From Vallicoccus soli (GTDB lineage: Bacteria; Actinomycetota; Actinomycetes; Motilibacterales; Motilibacteraceae): 64,000 bases of DNA. The notes below the pieces were generated by a model, which was not told the origin of the DNA, ran no database searches, and worked only from the letters and a program-made list of their open reading frames with translations. The DNA lies in the NCBI RefSeq assembly GCF_003594885.1, contig NZ_QZEZ01000008.1, forward strand, positions 124,001 through 188,000, given 5' to 3'. The position numbers were made by a program, and so were the translations under genes. Below, in pieces: positions 17,014 through 25,110 of this stretch; position 1 is the stretch's first letter; each line of letters starts with the position of its first letter.

Positions 17014-17320
17014 GGGGGGTCCTCCTCTGGTGGCGTACGGGTGACCGACGGCGGCGGCGGGTCGTCGCGCGCCATCGCCCCGCGCCTACCCGCGGGGGCA
17101 CGCCCCATGCCTGCGCCGTGCCCGGCGCCGGTCGAGCGCGGTGCCCGGCACCGCCGCCGCGGGACCTGCGCCACGTCCCTGCCGCGTTACGCGCCGCGAC
17201 CGCGGGGGTAGCGACCGGACCAGCCCCGCCGGTGGGGCGGCCCGGGCCCACGGCACCGGATCGGCGCACCGCGCGACGACCGCGCCGAGGCGGCGGGGGC
17301 GCGACGACGAGGAGGCACCT
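17014..17320. other. 307-bp divergent intergenic region
   Basis: This gap separates the divergent baeRF2 and DUF2795 genes and should hold both promoters. It contains the ribosome site of the baeRF2 gene at its left end and GAGGAGG before the DUF2795 GTG at its right end. I see no convincing open reading frame, no strong palindrome and no clear -35/-10 pair; short GC-rich repeats only. Confidence 0.5.
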
Positions 17321-17731
17321 GTGGAGCGGGGCAGCGACAAGCACAGCGCCCGTCAGGACGACGCCCTGGCGCACGAGACCGAGGGCCTCGTGCGGGCCGG
17401 GCGCTCGACGCACGCCGAGGAGTGGAAGGACCCCGAGCCCTCGGGCGAGGACCAGCCCGACGTCGACCTCGTGCCGGACGGCACCCTCACCGGCGGCACC
17501 CCCGAGGGCATGACGCCCGAGGACGTCGAGCGGCGCAGCGCGCTGGCCCAGGCGCTGGGCCGGCACCTCTGGCCGGCGACGCGCGAGGAGGTCGTCAGCG
17601 CGGCCCAGCAGGGCCAGGCCCCCGGCGTGGTGCTCACCGACCTCGCGCGCCTGCCCGGCGGCCGCGAGTACCAGAACGTGCAGGAGGTCTGGGAGGCGAT
17701 CGGCGGCGGCGTGGAGACGCACCGCGCCTGA
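17321..17731 (+). CDS. DUF2795 domain protein
   Basis: A 136-residue hydrophilic protein. The first 60 residues are polar and acidic with no predicted fold. Residues about 65-135 (ALGRHLWPATREEVVSAAQQ, PGVVLTDLARLPGGREYQNV, QEVWEAI) match the DUF2795 helical domain found in actinobacterial stress-associated proteins. GTG at 17321 is preceded by GAGGAGGCACCT. It is probably cotranscribed with one or both disordered-protein genes downstream unless the hairpin at 17735 ends the transcript. Confidence 0.82.
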   Translation: MERGSDKHSARQDDALAHETEGLVRAGRSTHAEEWKDPEPSGEDQPDVDLVPDGTLTGGTPEGMTPEDVERRSALAQALGRHLWPATREEVVSAAQQGQAPGVVLTDLARLPGGREYQNVQEVWEAIGGGVETHRA

Positions 17732-17734
17732 CCC

Positions 17735-17760
17735 GTCGCCCGGGCCGGGGCCCGGGCGAC
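17735..17760. terminator. Strong hairpin after DUF2795 gene
   Basis: GTCGCCCGGGCC-GG-GGCCCGGGCGAC: a 12-bp perfect stem with a 2-nt loop starting 4 nt after the DUF2795 stop. No T-tract follows, so it may terminate, attenuate or protect the mRNA end. Confidence 0.6.
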
Positions 17761-17814
17761 CGGGCGAGGACCACCGAGACGCGCCGCACCGCGGCGCAGG
17801 AGCAGGAGAGACAC

Positions 17815-18480
17815 GTGACGAGCAGCCCGCAGGACGACCGCCACGCGAGCCCGCCGGACGTCCCCGCGGACCCCGAGCGCGCCGCCGAGCCGGTGATGCG
17901 CCGACCGTTCGACCCGGACGACGACGCGGTGCACGACATGGGCGGCTCGATCGGCGCGGCGCCGATGACCCCGTCCGACGCGCGGGTCGCCGAGGCGGGG
18001 GCCGACGCCGAGCGGGACCCGTACGCCGAGAGCCGCGAGCCGTCGACGCCGCCGGCGCCGGCGGAGACGGCGATGGCGCTGTCGACGCTCGGCGACGACG
18101 ACCCGTTCCAGGACCAGCAGGGCGGCGACACGGTGCCGCCGCCCGCGCCCCACGGCGGCGACTACGTCGACGCGGACCCGCCGGGCCCGGGCGGCGCCGC
18201 GGGGCAGGGCGCCGACGGCGACACGCAGGCCCGGCGCGAGCTGGCGGAGGGGGAGGACCGCACCCCGGCGGCGGCGCCGGGGGAGGACGACGACCCCGAC
18301 CAGAGCCTGCGCTACGACTCCTCGCTGGCGGCGGAGACGCCGCCGCAGCCCGACGCGGAGCAGATGGAGGCGGCCCTGCGCGAGGGCGGCCCGGTGCTGC
18401 TGCCGCACGAGGAGCGCGCGAAGCTCCACCGGGCCGAGGAGCCGTCCGTGGAGGACGGCCCCGGCACCAGCCTGACCTGA
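17815..18480 (+). CDS. Acidic, intrinsically disordered hypothetical protein
   Basis: A 221-residue protein dominated by Asp, Glu, Pro, Ala and Gly (for example FDPDDDAVHDMGGSIGAAPM and GEDDDPDQSLRYDSSLAAET). It has no signal peptide, membrane span or recognised domain. Translation initiation is supported by CAGGAGAG shortly before GTG at 17815, and codon use fits its neighbours, so it is probably real. Composition is that of a hydration or stress-protection protein, but that is inference only. Confidence 0.6.
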   Translation: MTSSPQDDRHASPPDVPADPERAAEPVMRRPFDPDDDAVHDMGGSIGAAPMTPSDARVAEAGADAERDPYAESREPSTPPAPAETAMALSTLGDDDPFQDQQGGDTVPPPAPHGGDYVDADPPGPGGAAGQGADGDTQARRELAEGEDRTPAAAPGEDDDPDQSLRYDSSLAAETPPQPDAEQMEAALREGGPVLLPHEERAKLHRAEEPSVEDGPGTSLT

Positions 18481-18509
18481 GGACGACGAGCGAGCGGGAG
18501 GAGCACGCG

Positions 18510-18968
18510 GTGGAGCAGGAGCAGCAGCCGGGGCGGTCGGGTCCCGCGGCCTGGGCGGCCGGCCTCGGGGGCGCGGTGCGCCGGGTCCCCGTGGTGGGTC
18601 CGCTCGCGGGGCGCGCGGGCGCGGTGGCCGCCCCCGTGCTCGGACCGGTGGTCGGGCGCGTCGCCGGCGCCCTGGCCGACGTCGTCGGGAGCGTCGCGCG
18701 CGGCGGCTCCGGGAGCAGCACGGGGAGCGGCTCCGGGAGCAGCACGGGGAGCGGCTCCGGCACGGGGGCCGGCGCGCCCGCGCGGGCCGAGGCGGACCTC
18801 CCGGTCGCCGGCTGGGACGCGCGCAGCGCGGTCTCGCTGCGCCCGAGCGTCCGCGCCCTCGACCTGCCCGAGCTCGAGGTGCTCCGGGAGTGGGAGCGCA
18901 GCCACGCCGCGCGCCCGCCCGTGCTGGAGCTCCTCGAGGAGCGCATCACCGAGGTCTCGGCCGGCTAG
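18510..18968 (+). CDS. Membrane-associated protein with Ser-Gly linker and ERSHAAR C-terminal motif
   Basis: A 152-residue protein. Residues about 10-60 are an Ala/Gly/Val-rich amphipathic or membrane-associating segment (RVPVVGPLAGRAGAVAAPVL). A Gly-Ser linker encoded by a 24-bp tandem repeat follows, then a C-terminal helical domain: LPVAGWDARSAVSLRPSVRA and LREWERSHAARPPVLELLEE. The latter matches a short helix pair (YERAHANR-like) that recurs at the ends of many actinobacterial proteins, some called lipid-droplet-associated. Function unknown. GTG at 18510 follows GGGAGGAGCACGCG. Confidence 0.65.
   Translation: MEQEQQPGRSGPAAWAAGLGGAVRRVPVVGPLAGRAGAVAAPVLGPVVGRVAGALADVVGSVARGGSGSSTGSGSGSSTGSGSGTGAGAPARAEADLPVAGWDARSAVSLRPSVRALDLPELEVLREWERSHAARPPVLELLEERITEVSAG
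18705..18758 (+). repeat. 24-bp in-frame tandem repeat (Gly-Ser linker)
   Basis: Two perfect copies of a 24-bp unit beginning GGCTCCGGGAGCAGCACG start at 18705 and 18729, followed by a partial third copy (GGCTCCGG) at 18753. The repeat keeps the frame and encodes GSGSSTGS units. Such repeats are prone to copy-number change between strains. Confidence 0.85.
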
Positions 18969-18984
18969 GCCGGCACCCGTCCCG

Positions 18985-19015
18985 GGGCCCCCGCGCGCGC
19001 CCGCGCCGGGGGCCC
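18985..19015. terminator. GC hairpin terminator
   Basis: GGGCCCCCG at 18985-18993 pairs with CGGGGGCCC at 19007-19015, leaving a 13-nt GC loop. It starts 17 nt after the stop of the preceding gene and precedes the aldehyde dehydrogenase gene. Confidence 0.6.
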
Positions 19016-19095
19016 TGGCTTGCCCGCGGGGGCCGCGGCTGGGCAGGCTGCCCCCGGGCCGTACGCCCGCCACCACCGTCCCGAGGAGCCACCGC

Positions 19096-20493
19096 GTGCC
19101 CGAGCAGCCCACCGCCCCCCTGCGCCCCGTCGACCCCGCGACGGGGGAGCCGCTGCCGGAGGTGGCCGTCACCGGCGCGCCGGAGGTCCGGGCCGCCGTC
19201 GCCGCGGCCCGTGCGGCAGCCCCGGGCTGGCGCCGCACGCCCCCCGCCGAGCGCGCGGCGGCGCTGCGGCGGGTCGCCGACCGGGTCCGCGAGCAGGCCG
19301 ACGAGCTGGCGCGCTGGACCACCCGCGAGATGGGCAAGCCGCTGGGCGACGCCCGCGGCGGGGTCGAGGCCGCGATCGGCACCATCGAGCAGTACGCCCA
19401 GCTCGGCCCGGTGCACCGCGGCCGCTCCCTGCTCGGGGCGCCGGGCGCCACCGACCTCATGGTCCCCGAGCCGCGCGGCGTCGTCGGGGTCATCACGCCG
19501 TGGAACGACCCGGTGGCCGTGGCCGCCGGGCTGCTCGCCGCGGCGCTCGTCACCGGCAACACCGTGGTGCACAAGCCCAGCGAGCGCACGACCTCCACCG
19601 GCCTCGCCCTCGCCGCGTGCTTCGCCGCGGAGCTGCCGGCCGACGTCCTGCGCGTCGTCACCGGCGACGGCGCCACCGGCGCGGCGCTGGCCTCGGCCGA
19701 CCTCGACCTCGTGGCCCACGTCGGCTCGACCGCGACCGGGCGCAGCATCGCCCGGGCCGCCGCCGCCACCGGCGCGGCCGTGCTGCTCGAGAACGGCGGC
19801 AACGACCCGCTCGTCGTGGACGCCGGGGTCGACCCCGCGTGGGCCGCGGAGCAGGCGGCGCTGGGCTCCTTCGCCAACGCCGGGCAGATCTGCACGTCCG
19901 TCGAGCGGATCTACGTCCACGCCGACGTCGCCGACGCGTTCCTCGACGAGCTGGCGGCGCGGGCGCGCGACGCCGTCGTGGGTCCCGGCCTCGACCCGGC
20001 GACGACGGTGGGCCCGCTCGTCGACGCCCGGCACCGCGAGGGCGTGCACCGCCACGTGGAGGACGCGCTGGAGCGCGGCGCCAAGGCCCTGGTCGGCGGG
20101 GAGCTGCCCCACGGGGAGGGGGCGTACTACCCGCCCACCGTGCTGGTCGGCTGCACGCCCGAGATGCTCGTCATGCGGGAGGAGACCTTCGGCCCGGTCG
20201 CGCCGGTGCAGGTCGTCCCGTCGTTCGACGCGGCGCTCGAGGCGGCCTGCGAGGGCCCGTACGGCCTGGCCGCCGTCATCCTCACCGCGGACATGGAGCA
20301 CGCCCAGCGGGCGTGGCGGGAGCTGCCGGTCGGGACCGTCAAGGTCAACGCGGCGTTCGGCGGGGCCCCGGGCGGCGCCGCGCAGCCGCGGGGCGCGAGC
20401 GGCGCGGGCTTCGGCTACGGCCCGGAGCTGCTCGACGAGATGACGACGACCAAGGTCGTCCACGTCGAGCCGGCGCCCGCGCCGCGCGGCTGA
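19096..20493 (+). CDS. NAD(P)-dependent aldehyde dehydrogenase
   Basis: A 465-residue ALDH-superfamily enzyme. Visible hallmarks are GVVGVITPWNDPVAVAAGL (with the oxyanion Asn), the cofactor-binding Lys in VVHKPSERTTSTG, the general-base Glu in VLLENGGNDPLVV and the catalytic Cys in FANAGQICTSVERIYV. The DP in place of KSP after the Glu segment and the overall pattern are common in broad-specificity actinobacterial ALDHs. Substrate unknown. It appears monocistronic, with GAGGAGCCACCGC before GTG at 19096. Confidence 0.93.
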   Translation: MPEQPTAPLRPVDPATGEPLPEVAVTGAPEVRAAVAAARAAAPGWRRTPPAERAAALRRVADRVREQADELARWTTREMGKPLGDARGGVEAAIGTIEQYAQLGPVHRGRSLLGAPGATDLMVPEPRGVVGVITPWNDPVAVAAGLLAAALVTGNTVVHKPSERTTSTGLALAACFAAELPADVLRVVTGDGATGAALASADLDLVAHVGSTATGRSIARAAAATGAAVLLENGGNDPLVVDAGVDPAWAAEQAALGSFANAGQICTSVERIYVHADVADAFLDELAARARDAVVGPGLDPATTVGPLVDARHREGVHRHVEDALERGAKALVGGELPHGEGAYYPPTVLVGCTPEMLVMREETFGPVAPVQVVPSFDAALEAACEGPYGLAAVILTADMEHAQRAWRELPVGTVKVNAAFGGAPGGAAQPRGASGAGFGYGPELLDEMTTTKVVHVEPAPAPRG

Positions 20494-20519
20494 CGGACCG
20501 TCCCCGCGGGCGCGCCCGC

Positions 20520-21113
20520 TCAGCGGCGCGCCCCCTGGGCCTCGCGCAGGGCGCGGATGAGCTCCTCGCGGCTCATCGCCGAGCGACCGGGGATCCCGGC
20601 GCGGCGGGCCTGCTCGTAGAGGTCGGCCTTGGGCACGTCGAGCCGGCGCGGGGTGCCCCGGGACGTCCCCGCGGCGCGGGCCTTGAGCTCGGCGTCCCGC
20701 TTGCGCAGGTACGCCGCCCCGAGGTCCCGCAGGCGCGGCACCTCGACGCTGCGCGCCGCCTCGCTGAGCAGGTCCCCCTCCCGGCTGGCGTACGTGACGA
20801 ACCTCTCGCGCAGCGCCTCGACGCGCGGCGCGTACGACGGCGTGGTCGGGTCGGTGCCCGCCACCCCGTCGGCGACCTGCACCAGCTCGTCCTGAGTGCT
20901 GTCGAGCGCGGCGACCTCGTCGCTGCGCTCGGGCACCCGCTGCAGGACGAAGTCGTGCACCTCGGCGCGCAGGGCGCGCAGGTGCGCGTTGACGAGCGCG
21001 ACCGCCTCGTCGCGGTGCTTCTCGCGCGAGCCCCGCCCCTTGACCGACCGCACGAGCAGCTCGTCGATGCGGCGGTGCTCGGTGGCGACGAGGCTGATGA
21101 CGTTCCGGGCCAT
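20520..21113 (-). CDS. Hemerythrin-like helical protein with C-terminal Rho-N/SAP-like motif
   Basis: A 197-residue protein. The N-terminal two thirds are helical with HHE-like spacing of His and Glu (LVATEHRRIDELL, NAHLRALRAEVHDFVL). The C-terminal 45 residues (LDVPKADLYEQARRAGIPGR, SAMSREELIRALREA) match the small helix-extended-helix fold seen in the Rho N-terminal and SAP families, which bind nucleic acids. Whether the hemerythrin part binds iron is uncertain because not all ligands can be aligned. ATG at 21113 follows GGAGGGGGATGCC. Confidence 0.7.
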   Translation of the reverse strand: MARNVISLVATEHRRIDELLVRSVKGRGSREKHRDEAVALVNAHLRALRAEVHDFVLQRVPERSDEVAALDSTQDELVQVADGVAGTDPTTPSYAPRVEALRERFVTYASREGDLLSEAARSVEVPRLRDLGAAYLRKRDAELKARAAGTSRGTPRRLDVPKADLYEQARRAGIPGRSAMSREELIRALREAQGARR

Positions 21114-21268
21114 GGCATCCCCCTCCGGGGCGCCGGGTACCCGCCGGGAGCGCGACCATGCGCAGCCCGCGCTGCGTTTCGACCCGCCCCCAGCGGTCAT
21201 CCGCGCCCTGCACCGTCCCGCCCGGGCCGGTGCGACCGACCTGTGCCAGACCCCAGGAGGACGAGACC

Positions 21269-21697
21269 GTGAGCACCCCCCGTGGCACCGCCCCCGCCGG
21301 CCGCACCGTCCCGCAGCTCGTCGCGCTGGTCGTGGGCGCGGCGTACCTGCTCGCCGGGCTCGCCGGCTTCCTCGTGACCGGCTTCGACGACTGGCTGGGC
21401 ACCAACCCGGACGAGACGCTGCTCGGCTTCGGCGTCAACCCGCTGCACAACGTCGTGCACCTCGTCATCGGCGCCGCCGGCATCGCCCTGGCGCGCACGA
21501 CGGCGACGGCCCGCACCTTCGGCTGGCTGCTCGTCGTGGGCTACGGGGCGACCTTCGTGTACGGCCTCTTCGCCGCCGAGGACGACGACGTCGACATCCT
21601 CAACATCAACTGGGCCGACAACTGGCTGCACCTGGCCAGCGTGCTCGCCGGGCTGGTGGCCGCGCTGTACCCGGTCCGCCACCGCCGCCGCGCCTGA
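21269..21697 (+). CDS. DUF4383 family four-TM membrane protein
   Basis: A 142-residue membrane protein with the DUF4383 pattern: an N-terminal helix VALVVGAAYLLAGLAGFLVT, then LLGFGVNPLHNVVHLVIGAA (conserved NPLHNxVH), two further helices, and DILNINWADNWLHLASVLAG near the end. Family function is unknown; conserved His and Asn residues in the membrane suggest metal or cofactor binding, which is untested. GTG at 21269 follows CCAGGAGGACGAGACC. Confidence 0.9.
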   Translation: MSTPRGTAPAGRTVPQLVALVVGAAYLLAGLAGFLVTGFDDWLGTNPDETLLGFGVNPLHNVVHLVIGAAGIALARTTATARTFGWLLVVGYGATFVYGLFAAEDDDVDILNINWADNWLHLASVLAGLVAALYPVRHRRRA

Positions 21698-21721
21698 GCG
21701 GGGGACCCGGGCCCGGACCGG

Positions 21722-23563
21722 CTACCGCCCCGGCAGCCGGTCGGGCACCGCCGGGAGCACGTCGGCGACGGGGGCGCGCAGGCCGCCGGGCGCGGAGCCG
21801 GGCCACCACGCGGGCCCGGCGGGGACGGCCGCCAGCAGCAGGACGGCGACGAGGAGGACGCCCGCGCCGACGACGAGCGCCCGGCTCGTCGGGGTGCCCG
21901 CCACCCGGTCCAGGGACCACGACGAGGCCCGGCGCACCGCCTGCCCCCGCTGCCCGCGCCAGGAGAGCGCCAGCACGGCGGCCGCGGCCACGGCCGCCCC
22001 CAGCTGCAGGGCGCGACCGGCGCTCCCCGCGCCCGCGGCGGGCGCGGCGAGCGCGGCGGCGCCGCCGAGGACGCCGCCCGCGGCCAGGGGCACGGGCAGG
22101 TGGAACAGCGCCGCCCACGTCCCGGCCAGCAGGTGCCACGGCAGCGCCAGCGCGGTGCGCCACCCCTGGCGGCGGTCCGGGCGGCGCTCGCGGCGGCGCA
22201 CGTGCGCGAGCGCGGCGCTGTCGGCGACCCGCAGCAGGACCAGCAGGACCACGAGCAGCGCGGCGCCGAGCCAGGGCGCCGCGGTGGCGACGAGCACGAC
22301 GACGAGCCCCAGGAGCAGCGCGAGCAGGGGCTGGTGCTGCGGCTGCCGGGCGCGCACGTGCCGGGGCGGGGCCGGCACGGGCGCGCCCGGGCCGGCCGCC
22401 GCGCCGGCGCGCTCGACGTCGCCGCGCCCGCCCGCGGCGGGCTGCAGGGCCGCGGGACCGACGGCCGGGGATCCGGCGGCGACCGCCGTGGGCGGCGCGG
22501 CGACCGCGGTCGGGGGAGCGGCGACGGACGTGGGCGGTGCCCCCACCCGGGTCGGCGGTGCCGCGGGGCGGGCAGGGGGCGGTACGGGGCCCGCGGGCCG
22601 CTCACCGGGCCGCACGACCCGGGTCGCCGCGCCGGGGTCCGCCGGGACGACGGCGGTCGCAGCGGCCCCGGCGCCGCCGGCGTCCACCGGGACCACCGGC
22701 GCCGCGGGCGGCGAGGGGACGGCGCCGCTGCCGGGGACCGCGTCGAGCAGCGCGCGGCAGCGCGCCCGGAGCTCGCGCGGGGCCGGCCGCCGCGCGGGGT
22801 CGGGGTCGAGGCAGGCGCGCACCAGCGGGGCGAGCGGCGCCGGCACCCCGGCGAGGTCGGCCTCGGCGCGGGTCACCCGGAACAGGACCGCGTCGAGCGG
22901 CCCGGAGCCGAACGGGGAGCGGCCCGTGGCGGCGTACGCGACGGTCGTCCCCCAGCCGTGCGCGTCGGCCGCCGGGCCCGCCTCGTGGCCCAGGACCACC
23001 TCGGGCGCGAGGTAGCCCGGCGTGCCGACGAGCAGCCCGGTGCTCGTCACGCGCGTCTCGTCGGCGAGCCGGGCGATGCCGAAGTCGATGACGACGGGCT
23101 CGCCGTCCTCGAGCAGCACGTTGCCGGGCTTGAGGTCGCGGTGCACCACGCCGGCCGCGTGGACGTCGAGCAGGGCGTCGGCGAGGCCGGCGCCGAGGCG
23201 CAGCAGGGCGGGCAGGTCGAGCGGGCCGGCCGCGGGGACGACGTCGTGCAGCGCCCGGCCGTTGACGTAGCGCATGACGACGTACGGGTGCTCCGCGTCG
23301 GCGGCGGCGTCGAGGACCTCGGCCACGTGCCGACCCCGGACCCGCCGCAGCGCGCGCACCTCGCGGGCGAAGCGGGCCCGCCCCTCGGCGTCGCCCGCGA
23401 CGTGGGGCTTGAGCAGCTTGAGGGCCACCGCGCGGCCCGCGGGGTCGAGCGCGAGGTGCACGACGCTCATGCCGCCCTCGCCGAGCCGCCCCATGAGCCG
23501 GTAGGGGCCGACCGCCTCCAGCGTCCCGCCCGCGCCCGGCAGGGGGGCACCGTGCGCCGTCAC
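21722..23563 (-). CDS. Membrane Ser/Thr protein kinase (PknB-like)
   Basis: A 613-residue Hanks-type kinase. The catalytic domain spans about residues 18-280: glycine loop [15 protein letters not shown], Lys in [23 protein letters not shown] in VIDFGIARL, and [12 protein letters not shown] proline- and valine-rich disordered region with repeated PPTxVA units follows (about 290-410), then several hydrophobic helices ([20 protein letters not shown] onward). It has no PASTA repeats, so it is not PknB itself. It converges on DUF4383 and diverges from the DUF2256 gene. All catalytic residues look intact. Confidence 0.92.
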   Translation of the reverse strand: MTAHGAPLPGAGGTLEAVGPYRLMGRLGEGGMSVVHLALDPAGRAVALKLLKPHVAGDAEGRARFAREVRALRRVRGRHVAEVLDAAADAEHPYVVMRYVNGRALHDVVPAAGPLDLPALLRLGAGLADALLDVHAAGVVHRDLKPGNVLLEDGEPVVIDFGIARLADETRVTSTGLLVGTPGYLAPEVVLGHEAGPAADAHGWGTTVAYAATGRSPFGSGPLDAVLFRVTRAEADLAGVPAPLAPLVRACLDPDPARRPAPRELRARCRALLDAVPGSGAVPSPPAAPVVPVDAGGAGAAATAVVPADPGAATRVVRPGERPAGPVPPPARPAAPPTRVGAPPTSVAAPPTAVAAPPTAVAAGSPAVGPAALQPAAGGRGDVERAGAAAGPGAPVPAPPRHVRARQPQHQPLLALLLGLVVVLVATAAPWLGAALLVVLLVLLRVADSAALAHVRRRERRPDRRQGWRTALALPWHLLAGTWAALFHLPVPLAAGGVLGGAAALAAPAAGAGSAGRALQLGAAVAAAAVLALSWRGQRGQAVRRASSWSLDRVAGTPTSRALVVGAGVLLVAVLLLAAVPAGPAWWPGSAPGGLRAPVADVLPAVPDRLPGR

Positions 23564-23634
23564 GACCTCCGCTCCACGGACGGCACCGTACCGGCGGGCG
23601 CGCGCGGGCGCCCGGGGCGCCGCAGGATGGGACC

Positions 23635-24015
23635 GTGCCGGACGTCCCGACGAAGACCTGCGCCGCGTGCGGGCGCACCATCACGTGGCGCAAGCGCTGG
23701 GAGCGCGACTGGGACGAGGTCCGCTGGTGCTCCGCGGCCTGCCGCCGCCGCGGGGTGTCGCCGACCGACGTCGCGCTGGAGCGGGCGCTGCTCGACCTGC
23801 TGGGGCGCCGGGCCGGCGGCGCGACCGTGTGCCCGAGCGAGGCGGCCCGGGCGGTCGGCGGCGAGGACGAGGCGGCCTGGCGGCCGCTCATGGAGCCGGC
23901 CCGGGCGGCCGCCCGCCGGCTCGTCGCCCGCGGCGAGGTCGAGGTGCTCCAGCGCGGGCGGGTCGTGGACCCGTCCACCGCGCGCGGCCCCGTGCGGGTC
24001 CGGCGGGCCCGCTAG
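23635..24015 (+). CDS. DUF2256 + DUF3253 fusion protein
   Basis: A 126-residue two-domain protein. Residues 7-38 hold a small zinc-ribbon-like DUF2256 unit with [20 protein letters not shown] and [11 protein letters not shown], whose four Cys could bind a metal. Residues about 45-125 form DUF3253, a winged-helix-like domain ([32 protein letters not shown]). Both are of unknown function. The GTG at 23635 follows the hexamer CAGGAT by exactly 6 nt, suggesting a leaderless transcript. Confidence 0.85.
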   Translation: MPDVPTKTCAACGRTITWRKRWERDWDEVRWCSAACRRRGVSPTDVALERALLDLLGRRAGGATVCPSEAARAVGGEDEAAWRPLMEPARAAARRLVARGEVEVLQRGRVVDPSTARGPVRVRRAR

Positions 24016-24031
24016 GCCGGCGCGGGCCCGC

Positions 24032-25006
24032 TCAGCGCAGGCGGCGGGGGACCTCCACCCGCACCACGTCGTAGGGGGTGGTGGGCGTCGGCGGCACGGC
24101 GAAGCGCCCGTTGACGAGGTAGAGGGCCCGGGCGGTGATGATCCCCGTCGTGGGGCGGTCGAGGTCCGGGTCGCCGACCCGCCCGACGACGCGCCCGGCG
24201 AGGCCGCGCCGGTCCAGCCGCACCACGGCCGCCTCGTCGGTCGAGAAGCCGTAGACGACGTAGAGCGTGCGCCCGCGCAGGACGAGCCCGTCGCCGCCGG
24301 TCAGGTCCGGTCCCGAGACGTCGATCCGCTGGGTGCGCCCGCTGCGCGGGGAGACGCGGTAGAGGTCGCCGGTGGCGCTCTGCGTGACCACCAGCCACTG
24401 GCCGCCGGGCAGGGCGCGGACGCCGTTGGCGTTGAAGCCCTCGACGTACTGCAGGTCGCCGGTCAGCGGCAGGGTGCGCGCGCCGTCCGGGCCCGGCAGC
24501 CGCGAGCCCCGGCCGAGGGGCACCACCACGAGGCGCTGCACCGCCGAGTCGGTGACGTACACCGCGTGGCGGGTCACCTCGACGTCGTTGAGGAAGCCGC
24601 TGCCCGGCACCACCCAGCGCCCGAGCTCGCGGCCGGTGCGCCCGTCGTACGCGGTCACGGCGCCGGTCGCGCCGCCGGCCACCCACAGCCGCCCGGTCGC
24701 GGCGTCGTAGCGCATGCCCACGGCGACGCGCCCCTCCTGACCGCGGACGAGGACGCGGCTCTCGCCGGTGCGTAGGTCGCCGCGCACGATGCTCCCGTCG
24801 GTGCGCGCGCCGGCGAAGAACGTGGTGCCGGGGCCGCCGGCGATGCCCTCGGGCTGGCTGCCCGCCGGCAGCGGGACGGTGCCCGGGAACCGGGGCTGCG
24901 CCTCGGCCGGGGGCGTCAGCGCGACCCCGAGGACGAGGGCGCAGCTCGTGAGCAGGGCGGCCGCGAGGCTGCGCGGCGAGGTGCGGGGCAGCGTGGCGCG
25001 GCGCAT
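24032..25006 (-). CDS. Secreted ScyD/ScyE-like beta-propeller protein
   Basis: A 324-residue protein with a cleavable signal (RR-containing N-terminus, then LAAALLTSCALVLGVALTPP, predicted cut after AEA). The mature part is a six-blade-like propeller with repeated xGGPGxxxF and LYVVYGFSTD strands, matching the ScyD/SMP-30-like group (PAGSQPEGIAGGPGTTFFAG). The family is common in secreted actinobacterial proteins of unknown function. The ATG at 25006 gives a better signal peptide than an upstream start at 25057. It is divergent from the TetR gene. Confidence 0.75.
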   Translation of the reverse strand: MRRATLPRTSPRSLAAALLTSCALVLGVALTPPAEAQPRFPGTVPLPAGSQPEGIAGGPGTTFFAGARTDGSIVRGDLRTGESRVLVRGQEGRVAVGMRYDAATGRLWVAGGATGAVTAYDGRTGRELGRWVVPGSGFLNDVEVTRHAVYVTDSAVQRLVVVPLGRGSRLPGPDGARTLPLTGDLQYVEGFNANGVRALPGGQWLVVTQSATGDLYRVSPRSGRTQRIDVSGPDLTGGDGLVLRGRTLYVVYGFSTDEAAVVRLDRRGLAGRVVGRVGDPDLDRPTTGIITARALYLVNGRFAVPPTPTTPYDVVRVEVPRRLR

Positions 25007-25069
25007 GGCCAGGACCGTAGGGCGCCCGGGCGCACCCCGCCACCCGGTCCGCTGCACCGGCTCCTGACT

Positions 25070-25081
25070 GAGCGCTTGCTC
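25070..25081. promoter_or_regulatory. TetR-type operator palindrome
   Basis: GAGC-GCTT-GCTC is a perfect 4-bp-arm inverted repeat in the divergent region between the ScyD-like and TetR genes. It overlaps the -35 hexamer of the promoter described next, so a bound TetR dimer would block it. TetR proteins next to acyl-CoA dehydrogenases commonly autoregulate from such AGCGCTTGCT-type sites; the match here is by eye. Confidence 0.5.
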
Positions 25082-25104
25082 GCCCCGTACGCCACGCCTA
25101 CGGT
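25076..25104 (+). promoter_or_regulatory. Promoter for TetR gene, leaderless
   Basis: TTGCTC at 25076-25081, a 17-nt spacer, then TACGGT at 25099-25104. A GTG lies 7 nt after the end of the -10 hexamer at 25111, so the transcript would begin at or next to the start codon. Confidence 0.55.
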
Positions 25105-25110
25105 CGAGGG

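Noticed and set aside
15839-18949. A 1036-codon minus-strand open frame
   Set aside because: It has shadow composition with long Pro/Arg/Ala runs and no domain, and it overlaps the well-supported baeRF2 and DUF2795 genes.
24006-24031. Repeat GCGGGCCCGCT between the DUF3253 and ScyD-like genes as a terminator
   Set aside because: The copies are direct, not inverted enough to make a stable hairpin, and the stretch overlaps coding sequence.
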